Of a DNA stretch of 64,000 nucleotides, positions 7,883 to 18,273 are shown piece by piece. The notes under the pieces were generated by a model. That model worked only from the letters and a program-made list of their open reading frames with translations. It searched no databases and was not told the origin of the DNA. Source of the DNA: Fundidesulfovibrio soli (GTDB lineage Bacteria > Desulfobacterota > Desulfovibrionia > Desulfovibrionales > Desulfovibrionaceae). The position numbers and the translations under genes are program-made. Location of the stretch: NCBI RefSeq assembly GCF_022808695.1, contig NZ_JAKZKW010000011.1, positions 47,074 through 111,073 of the forward strand, read 5' to 3'. Numbering within the stretch: the first letter of the stretch is position 1; each line of letters starts with the position of its first letter.

Positions 7883-9136
7883 TTACTCCTCCCCGCGCAG
7901 CATGGAAATGTTGGCGAAGAACTTCCCGAACACCCACACGCCGAACAGGCCGACGCTGACCCAGAACACGATGTTGCCGACGTATTCGATCATGTTGTTG
8001 AGTTCGGGGGACCAGCCCAGGTAGCCCAGCTCGGTGAGCTTCTTGGGCAGGGTGGCCGCACGGTTGATGAAGCCGGAGATGATGGACAGCGCGTAGAAGC
8101 CGCGGATGTGCACGCCCTTGACCACCTTGGTCACCAGCGCGCCCACCTGGATGCCCAGCAGGGAGCCGATGAGCATGCCCATGGCCAGGGTGTAGAACAC
8201 GAAGCCGTACACCGCGTACTGGGCGATGCCCGCGAAACCGGCGGTGAAGATGATCTGCAGGATGTCGGTGCCCACCGTGGTCATGGAGGAGACGCCGAAC
8301 ACGTACACGAACATGGGGAAGGTGATGAAGCCGCCGCCCACGCCCATGATGGCGGCCAGGGCGCCAACGATGAAGCCGCCGCAGGCCAGCACCCACATGG
8401 AGAGCTGACGGCCGCCGGGGACGAAGTCCTCGTCGAAGGTGATCATCGGGGGGATGCGCAGGGCCTGGACCTTGGCGGCCAGGGGCGGCACGTCGCCGCC
8501 GGAGGGGCCGCCGTGGGCGTCGCCGCCGGCGGCCTCGTTGCGGGACTTCAGGAAGTCATACGCGCCGTAGAAGCCCAGGAAGCCCAGCAGCACCGCGTAG
8601 ATGGTGGAGATGAACAGCTCCGACATCAGGGGGTCGGTGTCGTAGAGCCACTTGTTGAGCGTTCCGCCCGCCACCGCGCCGAAGCCCGAGCCGAGCAGGA
8701 AGCCAAGGGCCAGCTTCACCGAGACGTTGCCCAGCTTCTTGTGCACCGCGGTGCCCATGATGGCCTTGGCGAAGATGTGGAACAGGTCCGTGCCGACGGC
8801 CAGGATGCCCTTGACGCCAGCGGCCATCAGCGCCGGGGTGATGATGAAGCCGCCGCCCGCGCCGATGCAGCCCGTGATCAGGCCGGCGGCCAGGCCCACG
8901 CCGATGGAGGCCAGGAAGATCGTGGTGTTGTAGTAGGAAGGCATGTAGGCGGTCTTGCCGCCGATCACGTCGGCCGCCTCGACCAGGCTCAAGCCCAGGA
9001 TGGGCAGGGCCAGGACCGCGAGAATCAAAAGTTTCTTGCGGTTCTTGATGATGCTCATGGAGACTTCGTAGTCCCATCTGGCATGGGCTCGAGTCCCCTC
9101 CATCATGAACTGGTATACTTCCCTGAAAAATCGCAT
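7883..9136 (-). CDS. TauE/SafE-family anion permease (sulfite/organosulfur exporter)
   Basis: The protein of about 417 residues has two TauE repeats, each with a glycine-rich signature: GCIGAGGGFIITPALMAAGV in the first half and IMGVGGGFITFPMFVYVFGV in the second. Hydrophobic helices (8-9) are separated by a hydrophilic loop of about 60 residues (SRNEAAGGDAHGGPSGG...). The N-terminus carries an extra charged stretch of 30 residues before the first helix. ATG 9136 is chosen because GGAGGTGG precedes it; two in-frame GTGs upstream are less likely. In a sulfate reducer the natural cargo would be sulfite or another sulfur oxyanion, but the sequence does not prove this. Confidence 0.88.
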   Translation of the reverse strand: MRFFREVYQFMMEGTRAHARWDYEVSMSIIKNRKKLLILAVLALPILGLSLVEAADVIGGKTAYMPSYYNTTIFLASIGVGLAAGLITGCIGAGGGFIITPALMAAGVKGILAVGTDLFHIFAKAIMGTAVHKKLGNVSVKLALGFLLGSGFGAVAGGTLNKWLYDTDPLMSELFISTIYAVLLGFLGFYGAYDFLKSRNEAAGGDAHGGPSGGDVPPLAAKVQALRIPPMITFDEDFVPGGRQLSMWVLACGGFIVGALAAIMGVGGGFITFPMFVYVFGVSSMTTVGTDILQIIFTAGFAGIAQYAVYGFVFYTLAMGMLIGSLLGIQVGALVTKVVKGVHIRGFYALSIISGFINRAATLPKKLTELGYLGWSPELNNMIEYVGNIVFWVSVGLFGVWVFGKFFANISMLRGEE

Positions 9137-9235
9137 CCGCACCACCTCCGGTTAATCAACGCGTTTGGCCCCTCGGGGCGTTGCATCGGAGCGCCAACCC
9201 GCGCCCCCCCAATCCACCTTCCGGGAGACCGGGGC

Positions 9236-9622
9236 TCACGGCCCCGAAAAACCCGATTCAATCCCTCCGCGAACGGCATTCACCACCAGCGCCGGGTCCT
9301 CGCCCTTGGGCACGAAGAGCACGCGGGGCTCGCCGAGACACTCCCCGGCCTCGTCCCGGCTGTGGGCCAGCACGGCCACCGGGAACCCGGGCCGCGCCCG
9401 GCGCACCAGCCGGATCACTGAGAGCGGGTCCATGTCGGGCAGCTCGGAGTCCATGACCAGCAGGTCGCCTCCGGCGCTCGCCATGTCCACTGCCTCGCGC
9501 CCCAGGGCGCAGCCCTTCACCGCGTAGCCCTCGCGGTTGAGCTCCCTGGCGAACAGCTCCCGGATGTGCCGGTTGCGATCCGCAAGGATGACGGTGAAGG
9601 TCGTGGATGCCGCAGTTGCCAT
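9236..9622 (-). CDS. Single-domain response regulator (receiver only)
   Basis: The 128 residues cover one CheY-like receiver: acidic site in VILADRNRH, phospho-acceptor in LLVMDSELPDMDPLSVIRLVR, Thr/Ser position in VLAHS and conserved Lys in VPKGED. The switch residue region is degenerate compared with CheY and no output domain follows. It sits between the exporter operon and a chemoreceptor, both on the same strand, with no kinase beside it. It may serve as a phosphate sink or a chemotaxis-like signal carrier. Confidence 0.8.
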   Translation of the reverse strand: MATAASTTFTVILADRNRHIRELFARELNREGYAVKGCALGREAVDMASAGGDLLVMDSELPDMDPLSVIRLVRRARPGFPVAVLAHSRDEAGECLGEPRVLFVPKGEDPALVVNAVRGGIESGFSGP

Positions 9623-9683
9623 GCCCCCCCTTAGGCAAGAGGCGTGCCGGAATTCACAAATCGCAACCGCCCAGAATAGCGAA

Positions 9684-9717
9684 ACAAAAAAAGCGGCGAA
9701 CCATGTGGTCCGCCGCC
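9684..9717 (-). terminator. Terminator of the dCache chemoreceptor gene
   Basis: GCGGCGGACCA pairs with TGGTTCGCCGC (one mismatch) around a CA loop; on the minus strand TTTTTTTGTTTC follows. It lies about 35 nt past the stop. Confidence 0.88.
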
Positions 9718-9750
9718 TGGGTGTCCATTTTCTTTACAGTTGATAAAGAC

Positions 9751-11811
9751 TCAGACGCCGATGGCCCTGGCTCCGCCCGCCTTGCTTTCCTCCAGGTCCG
9801 CGATGACGGCCTTGAGCTCGTGGGCGTGGCCCGAGAGGCCCTGCACCGCCCGTGCGAACTCGCCCACGCCCTGGGCCAGGTTCTGGGAGAAGCTGCTGAT
9901 GTCGGAAACCGCCCGGGCGATCTCCTCGCTGACGCTGGACTGCTGCCCCGCGGCCTGGGCGATGCCGCGCACCTGCCCGGAGCTCTGGTCCACCAGGCCC
10001 ACGATGAGGGCCAGGGCCTCGCCGGACTGGTCGGCAAGCCCGGCTGCCACGGCCACGGCCTGGGCCGCCTTCTTCACCAGCTGCACATTGTCGGCGGTGT
10101 TGGCCTGGATGTTGGCGATGGCCTGGCCCACCTCCTTGGTGGAGTCCATGGTTTTTTCGGCCAGTTTGCGCACCTCGTCGGCCACAACCGCGAAGCCTCT
10201 GCCCGCGTCGCCCGCGCGGGCGGCCTCGATGGCGGCGTTGAGGGCCAGCAGATTGGTCTGGTCCGCGATGTCCGAGATGACGGTCATGACCTGGCCGATG
10301 GCCGTGGCCTGCTGCCCGAGCTTGGCCATTCCCTGCTCCAGGACCTTGGCCAGGCCGTCCACCTCGTTGATGGCCTTGCGGGCGTTCTCCACCACGTCGT
10401 GGCCGCTCTGGGCCTGCACGCGGGTCTTGTCGGCCAGCTCGGAGGCCTCCGCCGCGTTGCGGGCCACCTCCAGCACGCTGGAGTTCATCTCGTCCATGGC
10501 GGCCGCTGTTTCGCCGGTTGTGGCCTCCTGCCCGGCCACGCCGTTTCGCAGGGCGTCGATCTCCGCCATGAGCGCCTCGGAGCTCTCTGTGATGCCGCCC
10601 ACCACGCCGTGCAGAATCCCCGCCGCCTGGAGCATGCCCTCGCGCCGGGCCTCCTCGGCCTCGTGGCGGGCCTGCTCGGCCTGCCCCAGGGCCTGCTTGG
10701 CCTCGTGGACGGCATCCTCGGCGCGGCGGCCTTCCTCCCGGATGGTCTCCAGGTTGGCCTTGAGGGAATCCACCATCTTGCGCAGGTCGTCGGCCAGCAC
10801 GCCCAATTGGTCGGTGCCGTGGACCTCCAGCCTGGCGTCCAGACTGCCGCCGGCCACCTCGCGCGCGAAGGCGCCGCAGGCCGAAAGGGGCTTCAGTATG
10901 CACACCCGCAGCGACGCCATGATCACCGCGACCAGCAGGACGGCGATCACCAAGGATATGAGCATGTTGTTGCGGTTGACGGCCTGCACCAGGGCGGCCA
11001 TTTCCTGGTAGGGGGAGACGATGACGTAGCGCCAGCCCGTGAGCGGATCGGGCAGCACCGTGACCATGCCCTTGTTGCCGTCCTGGCTGGTGGCGATCTT
11101 CTCCATGGAGGATGCAGCCAGGGCCTTTCGCATCCACTCGGGCGGGTCCTTCTCGGTCTGCATGCGCTTGGCCGTGTCCGGATGGGCCACGTACATGCCG
11201 TCGCGGTCCAGGATGAAGGCGTAGCCGGAATCCCCGATGCGGGTCTTGCCCACCTCGGAGGTGAGGTACTCCAGGTCAAGCCCGGCGTTGAGCACGCCCA
11301 CGAGCTTTCCCGAGCCGTCCTTCACCGCCACCGCCAGCACCACCACGGCCTTGCCCACCGTGCGGCTCACCAGCGGCTTGGAGACGGCCCTGTCCTTGCC
11401 GGAACTGACGGCCTTGAAATAGTCGCGGTCCGCCACGTTCACAGAGCCCTTGAGCACCTCGGAAGAGGTCAAAGCCTCTCCCTTGAGGTCGAAAACGTTG
11501 AGATAGAGGAGCCCCTTGAGGCTATTGACCAGGCTCAGCAGTTCCTCGTGGGTGCCGGGAGGGTTCTTGCCTTCTGCGGCCTGGATCATGTCCTGGCGTT
11601 TGGCGATGCCCGCCAGGGCGTGGAGCCTGTCCTCCACGCCGCCGGTCACGTCGCGGGAGAGGAACTGCGCCAGCAGGGCCGTGTCCTGCCCGAGCATGGT
11701 CTCCATCGACGAGCGCACCAGGTTGGCGTTGAGCACCACCAGGCAGAGCATGCCCAGCAGAATGGCCCCGAGGGCCGGGATCAGAAATTTCAACTGCAGC
11801 GACAACTTCAT
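9751..11811 (-). CDS. Methyl-accepting chemotaxis protein with dCache sensor
   Basis: The 686-residue receptor has TM1 at about 9-27, a periplasmic dCache domain (about 35-275, with ADRDYFKAV and [19 protein letters not shown], features of amino-acid/organic-acid sensing Cache domains), TM2 at about 286-304, HAMP, a coiled region and the signalling domain with the hairpin tip [18 protein letters not shown]. It transmits ligand binding to CheA/CheW. There is no C-terminal CheR-tether pentapeptide; the protein ends ARAIGV. The predicted helical linker between HAMP and signalling core ([19 protein letters not shown]) is long. The ligand is unknown. A sigma-70-like promoter and a strong terminator make it monocistronic. 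Confidence 0.93.
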   Translation of the reverse strand: MKLSLQLKFLIPALGAILLGMLCLVVLNANLVRSSMETMLGQDTALLAQFLSRDVTGGVEDRLHALAGIAKRQDMIQAAEGKNPPGTHEELLSLVNSLKGLLYLNVFDLKGEALTSSEVLKGSVNVADRDYFKAVSSGKDRAVSKPLVSRTVGKAVVVLAVAVKDGSGKLVGVLNAGLDLEYLTSEVGKTRIGDSGYAFILDRDGMYVAHPDTAKRMQTEKDPPEWMRKALAASSMEKIATSQDGNKGMVTVLPDPLTGWRYVIVSPYQEMAALVQAVNRNNMLISLVIAVLLVAVIMASLRVCILKPLSACGAFAREVAGGSLDARLEVHGTDQLGVLADDLRKMVDSLKANLETIREEGRRAEDAVHEAKQALGQAEQARHEAEEARREGMLQAAGILHGVVGGITESSEALMAEIDALRNGVAGQEATTGETAAAMDEMNSSVLEVARNAAEASELADKTRVQAQSGHDVVENARKAINEVDGLAKVLEQGMAKLGQQATAIGQVMTVISDIADQTNLLALNAAIEAARAGDAGRGFAVVADEVRKLAEKTMDSTKEVGQAIANIQANTADNVQLVKKAAQAVAVAAGLADQSGEALALIVGLVDQSSGQVRGIAQAAGQQSSVSEEIARAVSDISSFSQNLAQGVGEFARAVQGLSGHAHELKAVIADLEESKAGGARAIGV

Positions 11812-11851
11812 GAATCCCCCAGGCTAAGGTGTTTCCAGGCAGTGTGGCACC

Positions 11852-11880
11852 CTTATATTTGTTTCGGTAGCAACCTCCAA
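11852..11880 (-). promoter_or_regulatory. Candidate sigma-70 promoter of the dCache chemoreceptor
   Basis: On the minus strand TTGGAG, a 17-nt spacer and TATAAG lie about 40 nt upstream of the start codon. The surroundings are AT-richer than neighbouring DNA. Confidence 0.5.
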
Positions 11881-11947
11881 AAGATTAGCCCGCATACCGA
11901 GCTGCCGGAACCGGAATTCCGGACGGGATGCATGGGCGGCGGAAAGC

Positions 11948-12559
11948 CTACATCACGGGCACCCGAAGCAGGACGCGTTGCCGTTCGGGCGCGGTGCGGG
12001 CGGGATCGTTCAGGGCCACCTCGTGCAGGCGGCCCACGGCGTAGGCCTCGCGCTCCTCGATGAAGGCGTAGAGGGCCCTGATGGAATCCTGCAGGGCCTC
12101 GCGCGGCCCCACGTGCAGCATCTGGGCGCAGCGGCCCTCCTCCATGCCCATGGCCACCGCCAGGCGCAGGGCGGGCGAGACTTCGCCCTTGGCCGCCAGG
12201 GCCGCCTTGACCTCCTCCAGTTCGTTCTCGCCCACGGAGTCGGGCAGGCGCATGCACATGGCCCAGTTGAGGGCGTCGTCCGGGGCCTGGGTGATGTCGA
12301 AGTATCCCGGGTCCATGTGCCACAGCGTCTCGCGGCGGCAGAGCTTGAAGCCCTGCCCCGCCGCCGCGGCCCGGGCCTGCAGCGCCCGGCCCAGGCGGGC
12401 GAGCGCCTGGCGCCCCTCGAGATACTCTCTCCCATCCACGCCGCCGCGCCCCTCGACGCAGAGGTACCAGCCCGACTCCACCTCGGCGAAGCGCGGTTTG
12501 CGCCAGGCGGTGTAGTCCTTGCGGTTCAGGGCGAAGAGGTCTGTTTTCTGCTGGGTCAT
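11948..12559 (-). CDS. GyrI-like domain protein (COG4832-type, small-molecule binding)
   Basis: This 203-residue cytosolic protein begins KTDLFALNRKDYTAWRKP and contains YLCVEGRGGVDGREYLEG, features like those of the uncharacterised GyrI-like/SOUL family related to SbmC and the ligand-binding half of BmrR-type regulators. There is no DNA-binding domain. ATG 12559 is preferred over one 30 nt upstream because CGGAG sits just in front. It is divergent from the MetH-reactivation-like gene with about 50 bp between starts, so they may share control. Function unknown; binding of a small organic ligand is a family-based guess. Confidence 0.7.
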   Translation of the reverse strand: MTQQKTDLFALNRKDYTAWRKPRFAEVESGWYLCVEGRGGVDGREYLEGRQALARLGRALQARAAAAGQGFKLCRRETLWHMDPGYFDITQAPDDALNWAMCMRLPDSVGENELEEVKAALAAKGEVSPALRLAVAMGMEEGRCAQMLHVGPREALQDSIRALYAFIEEREAYAVGRLHEVALNDPARTAPERQRVLLRVPVM

Positions 12560-12609
12560 GGACTGCTCCGGGTTGTGTTTGGCGATCAAAGATTCTAACT
12601 GCCTGCGTC

Positions 12610-13170
12610 ATGCACGCCAAGCCCGCCCTGCCCCGGCGCATCGCGCGCCAGTTGCGCGCGCAGCCCGGAAGCCCGGAGCATGCCCTGGCCGAAAGCCTCT
12701 GGAGCCAGGCCCTGCTGCTGGCCGCGCCCAGGGCCTTCGCCCTGCGCCTGGCCCGGCGGGATTTCGAGGCCCTGTTCGGGCCGCATCTGGACGGGGCGGT
12801 GCTGACCCGCGCCGCCCTGGAGGGCTGCCCCGGCGTGTGGGTGCTGGCGGCCAGCATCGGCCCGGCCCTGGAGGAGCGCGCGCGGGAGCTGTTCGATGCC
12901 GGCGAGGCCTTCTCCGGCTACGCCCTGGACCTGTGCGGCAACCTCCTGGCGGACAAAGCCTTGCGTTCCCGCATGGACGCGGCCAAGGCCCAGGAGCCGC
13001 CGGGCAGCCGCTTCACCCGCCGCATCAGCCCCGGCTACCGGGACTTCCCCCTGGCCGCCCAGGCCGTGTTCGCGGAGCTGACCGGGGCCGCCACGGGCAT
13101 CGCCTGCGGCGCGGGCATGGGCCTTGCCCCCCGCAAATCCCTCACGGCGCTTTTGGGCCTGCTGCCCTGA
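12610..13170 (+). CDS. Stand-alone methionine-synthase reactivation-domain-like protein
   Basis: The 186 residues include RRISPGYRDFPLAAQ and the C-terminal GMGLAPRKSLTALLGL, which match the SAM-binding pattern of the cobalamin-dependent methionine synthase activation domain (SPGYgdwPl...Q and mipkKSvtaliG). In MetH this domain remethylates the inactive cob(II)alamin with SAM. Here it stands alone with no catalytic, folate or B12 domain nearby, as in organisms with a split MetH. The N-terminal 60 residues are Arg/Leu-rich and less typical. No clear ribosome site precedes the ATG. Confidence 0.7.
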   Translation: MHAKPALPRRIARQLRAQPGSPEHALAESLWSQALLLAAPRAFALRLARRDFEALFGPHLDGAVLTRAALEGCPGVWVLAASIGPALEERARELFDAGEAFSGYALDLCGNLLADKALRSRMDAAKAQEPPGSRFTRRISPGYRDFPLAAQAVFAELTGAATGIACGAGMGLAPRKSLTALLGLLP

Positions 13171-13189
13171 AATCATCCCCCGGTTCCGG

Positions 13190-14622
<1,433 letters not shown>

Positions 14623-14632
<10 letters not shown>

Positions 14633-16107
14633 CGGGCGCCTCCCTGCTTCTTGTTGTCGAAGGGGATGGTGAGGGTGAACTTGGCCCCGCCGCCTTTGGC
14701 CTGGGTCAGGGTCAGGCTGCCGCCGTGCTCGCGCACGATGCGCCGGGCGATGGGCAGGCCCAGGCCGGTGCCCTCCTCCTTGGTGGTGTGGAAGGGTTCG
14801 AACACACGCTCGCGCTCCTGCTCGGGCACGCCCGGGCCGGTGTCGGACAGGGAAACGATGGCCACGCGCCCCATGGGCTCCATGAAGCCCTCGCTCTCCT
14901 CCACGACGATGCGGCCGGGGCCGTGCATGGCCTCCATGGCGTTGCTCACGAGGTTCACCAGCACCTCCTTGAGCTGCTCCGGGTCGATGAGGATGGGCTG
15001 GAGCGCGCCGTCGCGCGCCACCTCCAGCTGCACGCCCTGGGCCTCCAGGCGCGGCCCGAGCAGGTGGGCCGCCGCGTCCGTGACGTCCGAGGGGCTGATC
15101 CGCTTGAGGGAGAGCTTGAGCGGCCGGGCGTACTCCAGAAAGTTCTGGATGATGCCGTCCAGATGCTTGATCTCGTGCGAGATGACCTCGAAGTCCTCGC
15201 GCTGGTTCTCGCTCAACTCCAGGGAGCGCTGCAGGGAGAACAGGCGCATCTTCACCGAGGTCAGCGGGTTGCGGATGGAGTGGGCCACGCCCGCGGCCAT
15301 CTTGCCCACGGTGGCCAGGCGCTCCGTGGCCTCCAGGGCGGTCTGGCTCTTCTCCAGCTTGGAGCGGGCCTGCACCGCGCGCTCCACCAGGGTGTGCACG
15401 CGGTTCTCCAGCGCCGCCACCTCGTCCGCGCCCACGAGGTCGTCCTCGCCCTGGGCCAGGCGGCGGATGGGACCCAGCAGCTGCCGGGAGAGCACCAGCG
15501 CCAGGATCATGCCCAGGATCAGCGTGAAGGGCAGGAAGGCCGTGGCCATGCCGTTGACCAGGCGCATGCGCCACAGCCCCTCGGCGCGGTCGCGCTCCAG
15601 GTCGTGGCGCAGGGTGTCCAGGAAGAGCTCGCAGCTCACGATCAGGGCGTCGAAGCGCTTACGCGCTGCTGCGTGGAGCGGTGTGGCCAGATCGCGCTTG
15701 CCCTCGTCCAGCAGGGCCACCACCTTCTCGCGCTCGAACGTGAGCCGGATGAACTCGCCCTCGATGTGGTTGAGCATGGCGCGGGCCTCGTCGTTGTCCA
15801 CGAAGGGCCGCACCCGGATGATCTCCTTCTCGAAGGAGGCCTGCTGGTCCGACAGGCGCGCCAGCCAGATGGGGTCGAAATTCAGCGAATAGTAGGTCAG
15901 GAAGCCGCGCTGGGCGGCCAGCGAGCTTTCCAGGCGCATGGCCGCGTCCATGGCCGCCACCTGGCGCTCGAAGATGCCCGAGAAGAAGTTCTGCAGCCCC
16001 GTGCCGTACCAGAGCATGAACGTGCCCCCGCCCACGGTGACCAGCATGAGCAGACCGAGCACCAGATAGACGCGCATCCGCAAGGACATGGAGAACTTGA
16101 GCCGCAT
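14623..16107 (-). CDS. Membrane sensor histidine kinase (partner of the NtrC-type regulator)
   Basis: The 494-residue kinase has TM1 (about 12-32), a helical periplasmic region of about 140 residues (four-helix-bundle type), TM2 (about 178-200), HAMP, DHp with phospho-His near 275 in VAHSIRNPLTSVKMRL, and HATPase with N box NLVSNAMEAM, G1 DTGPGV and G2 GTGLGLPIARRI. It overlaps the downstream response regulator gene, so they form one two-component system. The helical sensor gives no ligand clue. The start has weak ribosome-binding sequence; a second ATG 18 nt downstream is possible. Confidence 0.92.
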
Positions 16108-16259
16108 CCGTCGATATTGCGGGGGCGCGCCGGGAAGTCAAGGCCGGTGGAGAGCGCATTCCACCGGCATGGTGGCATTTTTCCCCGGGAGTGCTATGGT
16201 CGCCCCACGTTCCGGGCTTGGTTCCGGGCCTGAACCCGGGCCGCCCTCAAGGAGGCAGC

Positions 16260-16715
16260 ATGTTCGGTTTGTCGCCACCCGTGGCCTGGGCCCTGGCGGG
16301 CCTGCTCCTCATCGCCCTGGAGGCCGTGGTGCCGGGGCTCGTGATCGTGTTCTTCGGCATCGGGGCGCTGGTCACCTCCCTGGCTACGGCCGTGTTCGGC
16401 CTCTCCACCGACTCGCAACTGCTGGTCTTCGCCGCGTCCTCGGTGGGGAGCCTGCTTGCCCTGCGCCGCCTGTTCAAGAAGACCTTCCAGGGCGAGGCCC
16501 GCCCGGAGAACCAGCTCCAGCAGCGCCTGGAGGATTTCACCGGCGAGGCCGCCGTGGTCACCGAGGCCATCCCAGAGGGGGGCGCGGGCCGCATCAAGCT
16601 GCGCGGATCCTTCTACGCAGCCGTTGCGCAGGCGCCCATCCCGGCCGGAACCGCCGTGAAGGTGGCGGCGGACGTGCACGGCGACCACAGCCTGCTCAAG
16701 GTCGAAACCCTCTAG
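16260..16715 (+). CDS. NfeD-family membrane protein
   Basis: The 151-residue protein starts at ATG 16260 behind AAGGAGG. It has three hydrophobic segments in the first 80 residues (one with FFGIGALVTSL, a typical NfeD stretch) and a C-terminal OB-like domain (GEAAVVTEAIPEGGAGRIKLRGSFY). The short NfeD form works with stomatin/SPFH proteins in membrane microdomains and protein quality control, and the SPFH gene follows directly here. Confidence 0.88.
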   Translation: MFGLSPPVAWALAGLLLIALEAVVPGLVIVFFGIGALVTSLATAVFGLSTDSQLLVFAASSVGSLLALRRLFKKTFQGEARPENQLQQRLEDFTGEAAVVTEAIPEGGAGRIKLRGSFYAAVAQAPIPAGTAVKVAADVHGDHSLLKVETL

Positions 16716-16734
16716 CCAGCCAATGGAGTCACCC

Positions 16735-17640
16735 ATGCCCTACGTCGCATTCGCCATCGCGGCCGTGGTGTTGTTGCTGATCCTCATGTCGGCAACGGTG
16801 GTGCCGCAGCAGAACGCCTACATCGTGGAACGCCTGGGCAAGTACAACCGCACCCTGGAGGCCGGGTTCCACGTACTGGTGCCCCTGCTGGACAAGATAG
16901 CCTACAAGTTCTCCTTCAAGGAGGAGCTGGTGGACACCCCCTCCCAGCCCTGCATCACCCGGGACAACGTGACCGTGCACGTGGACGGCCTGGTCTACAT
17001 CAAGGTCAACGACCCCAAGCTGGCCGCCTACGGCGTGGCCAACTACCGCTCCGCCGCCACGCAGCTGGCCCAGACCTCGCTGCGCTCCGCCATCGGCAAG
17101 ATCACCCTGGACAAGGCCTTCGAGGAGCGTGAGCTGATCAACGCCGAAGTGGTCAAGGCCGTGGACGAGGCCGCCGCGCCCTGGGGCGTGAAGGTGATGC
17201 GCTTCGAGATCAAGGACATCTCCCCGCCGGAGTCGGTCAAGGTGGCAATGGAGGCCCAGATGACCGCCGAGCGCGAGAAGCGGGCCCAGATCGCCCTGGC
17301 CGAAGGCCAGAAGCAGAGCGCCATCAATATCTCCGAGGGCCAGATGCAGCAGGCCATCAACCTCTCCACCGGCGAAAGGCAGCGCCAGATCAACGAGGCA
17401 GAGGGCCGCGCCAAGCAGATCGAGCTGGTGGCCGCGGCCACGGCCAACGGCATCCGCACCGTGGCCCAGGCCCTGAACGAGGAGGGAGGGCTCACGGCGG
17501 CCAACCTGCGCGTGGCCGAGCAGTACATGGAGGCGTTCTCCAAGCTGGCCCAGGAATCCACCACCATGCTCATCCCGCAGAACGCGGCGGACGCCGCCGG
17601 GCTGGTGGCCACGGCCATGCAGGTGATCAAGAAGAGCTGA
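16735..17640 (+). CDS. qmcA: SPFH/stomatin-like protein, QmcA family
   Basis: The protein of about 301 residues has an N-terminal membrane anchor (about 3-22), the SPFH/band-7 domain with VVPQQNAYIVERLGKYNRTL at its front, and a long charged coiled coil (MTAEREKRAQIALAEGQKQSA onwards) that drives oligomerisation. Length and order match E. coli QmcA. ATG 16735 is preferred because GGAG lies 6 nt in front; ATG 16723 is the in-frame alternative and has no such site. Pairing with NfeD is the usual arrangement. Confidence 0.93.
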   Translation: MPYVAFAIAAVVLLLILMSATVVPQQNAYIVERLGKYNRTLEAGFHVLVPLLDKIAYKFSFKEELVDTPSQPCITRDNVTVHVDGLVYIKVNDPKLAAYGVANYRSAATQLAQTSLRSAIGKITLDKAFEERELINAEVVKAVDEAAAPWGVKVMRFEIKDISPPESVKVAMEAQMTAEREKRAQIALAEGQKQSAINISEGQMQQAINLSTGERQRQINEAEGRAKQIELVAAATANGIRTVAQALNEEGGLTAANLRVAEQYMEAFSKLAQESTTMLIPQNAADAAGLVATAMQVIKKS

Positions 17641-17726
17641 CCTGCCCGCGACGGCCCGCCGCCTAGCGCCGGCGGTGGCAAAGACGAAGGCGAAGGCGAA
17701 GGCGAAAATTCACTGTTTGGGTTGGA

Positions 17727-17815
17727 GTCTCCCGCCCGGGCCGCTCCGTGCCGCGCCGCCCGACATATCGGAAGAATATCGGACGGCGCGGCAGGGAGCG
17801 AACCGGGCGGGAGAC
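17727..17815. repeat. Long imperfect palindrome, about 40-bp arms
   Basis: GTCTCCCGCCCGG...CCGACATAT pairs with ATATCGGACGG...CCGGGCGGGAGAC with a few mismatches and a short centre near 17769-17776. The GTCTCC/GGAGAC ends and the CCGA/TCGG flank of the centre resemble the palindrome at 5638-5726. Confidence 0.8.
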
Positions 17816-18097
17816 GACATCGTTTGGCGCGGGGACACTGAAACCAAACTTTCCGGGCATCGCCCTGATTGCGGCCGATGGCTCGTGGCACCCTCGGGCC
17901 GGAGGCAACATGTCGAGGCTGCACCGGGCGAGCCACGGTTCCAGGCGCTGTTTGGGCGCATCCGGGAGCGGGAAGGTGAAGCACCGCTGTTTGGCCTGGG
18001 ATAGCCATGCGTCATGCCCGTGGTTTCGGGCCGTCCCCGCGAACTACCGCCGCTGCTTCTCCCCTGGTCATCCCCCTCCCCCCGCGAAACCGTGTGG

Positions 18098-18136
18098 GGT
18101 TCCAAGGGGGTTTGCCCCCTTGGCCGCCGGAGGCGT
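18098..18136 (+). repeat. Dispersed intergenic hairpin element, copy 2
   Basis: GGTTCCAAGGGGG-TTTG-CCCCCTTGG followed by CCGCCGGAGGCG. It has the same design and tail as the copies at 5541, 21824 and 46835. Confidence 0.65.
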
Positions 18137-18273
18137 CACGCCGTCCTCCTCAGCCTGCGATACCCGTCCAAAAGCGCAGGAAATCACGAAAATGTGCCCG
18201 CCAGCGCCCGGATTTGTTGCCAACACGCGCATTTCAAGGCATCAATTCCCAAACGAGAACGGAAGGGCCGCCC

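Larger units (their letters stand above)
17641..18273. other. 633-bp intergenic region with repeats
   Basis: No convincing gene is present; the open frames have no ribosome sites and no recognisable product. The region holds a 6-bp tandem repeat CGAAGG (about four copies, 17685-17707), a long imperfect palindrome (17727-17815) and one copy of the dispersed hairpin family (18098-18136). A promoter for the ABC transporter gene presumably lies here but none stands out. Confidence 0.7.

Noticed and set aside
11821..11950. TGGCAC at about 11845 as a sigma-54 promoter
   Set aside because: The -12 element is 8 nt away instead of 5 and points into the chemoreceptor stop direction; the sigma-70-like site on the minus strand fits better.
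17685..17707. CGAAGG tandem repeat as a CRISPR or VNTR array
   Set aside because: Only about four 6-bp units without spacers; too short for an array.
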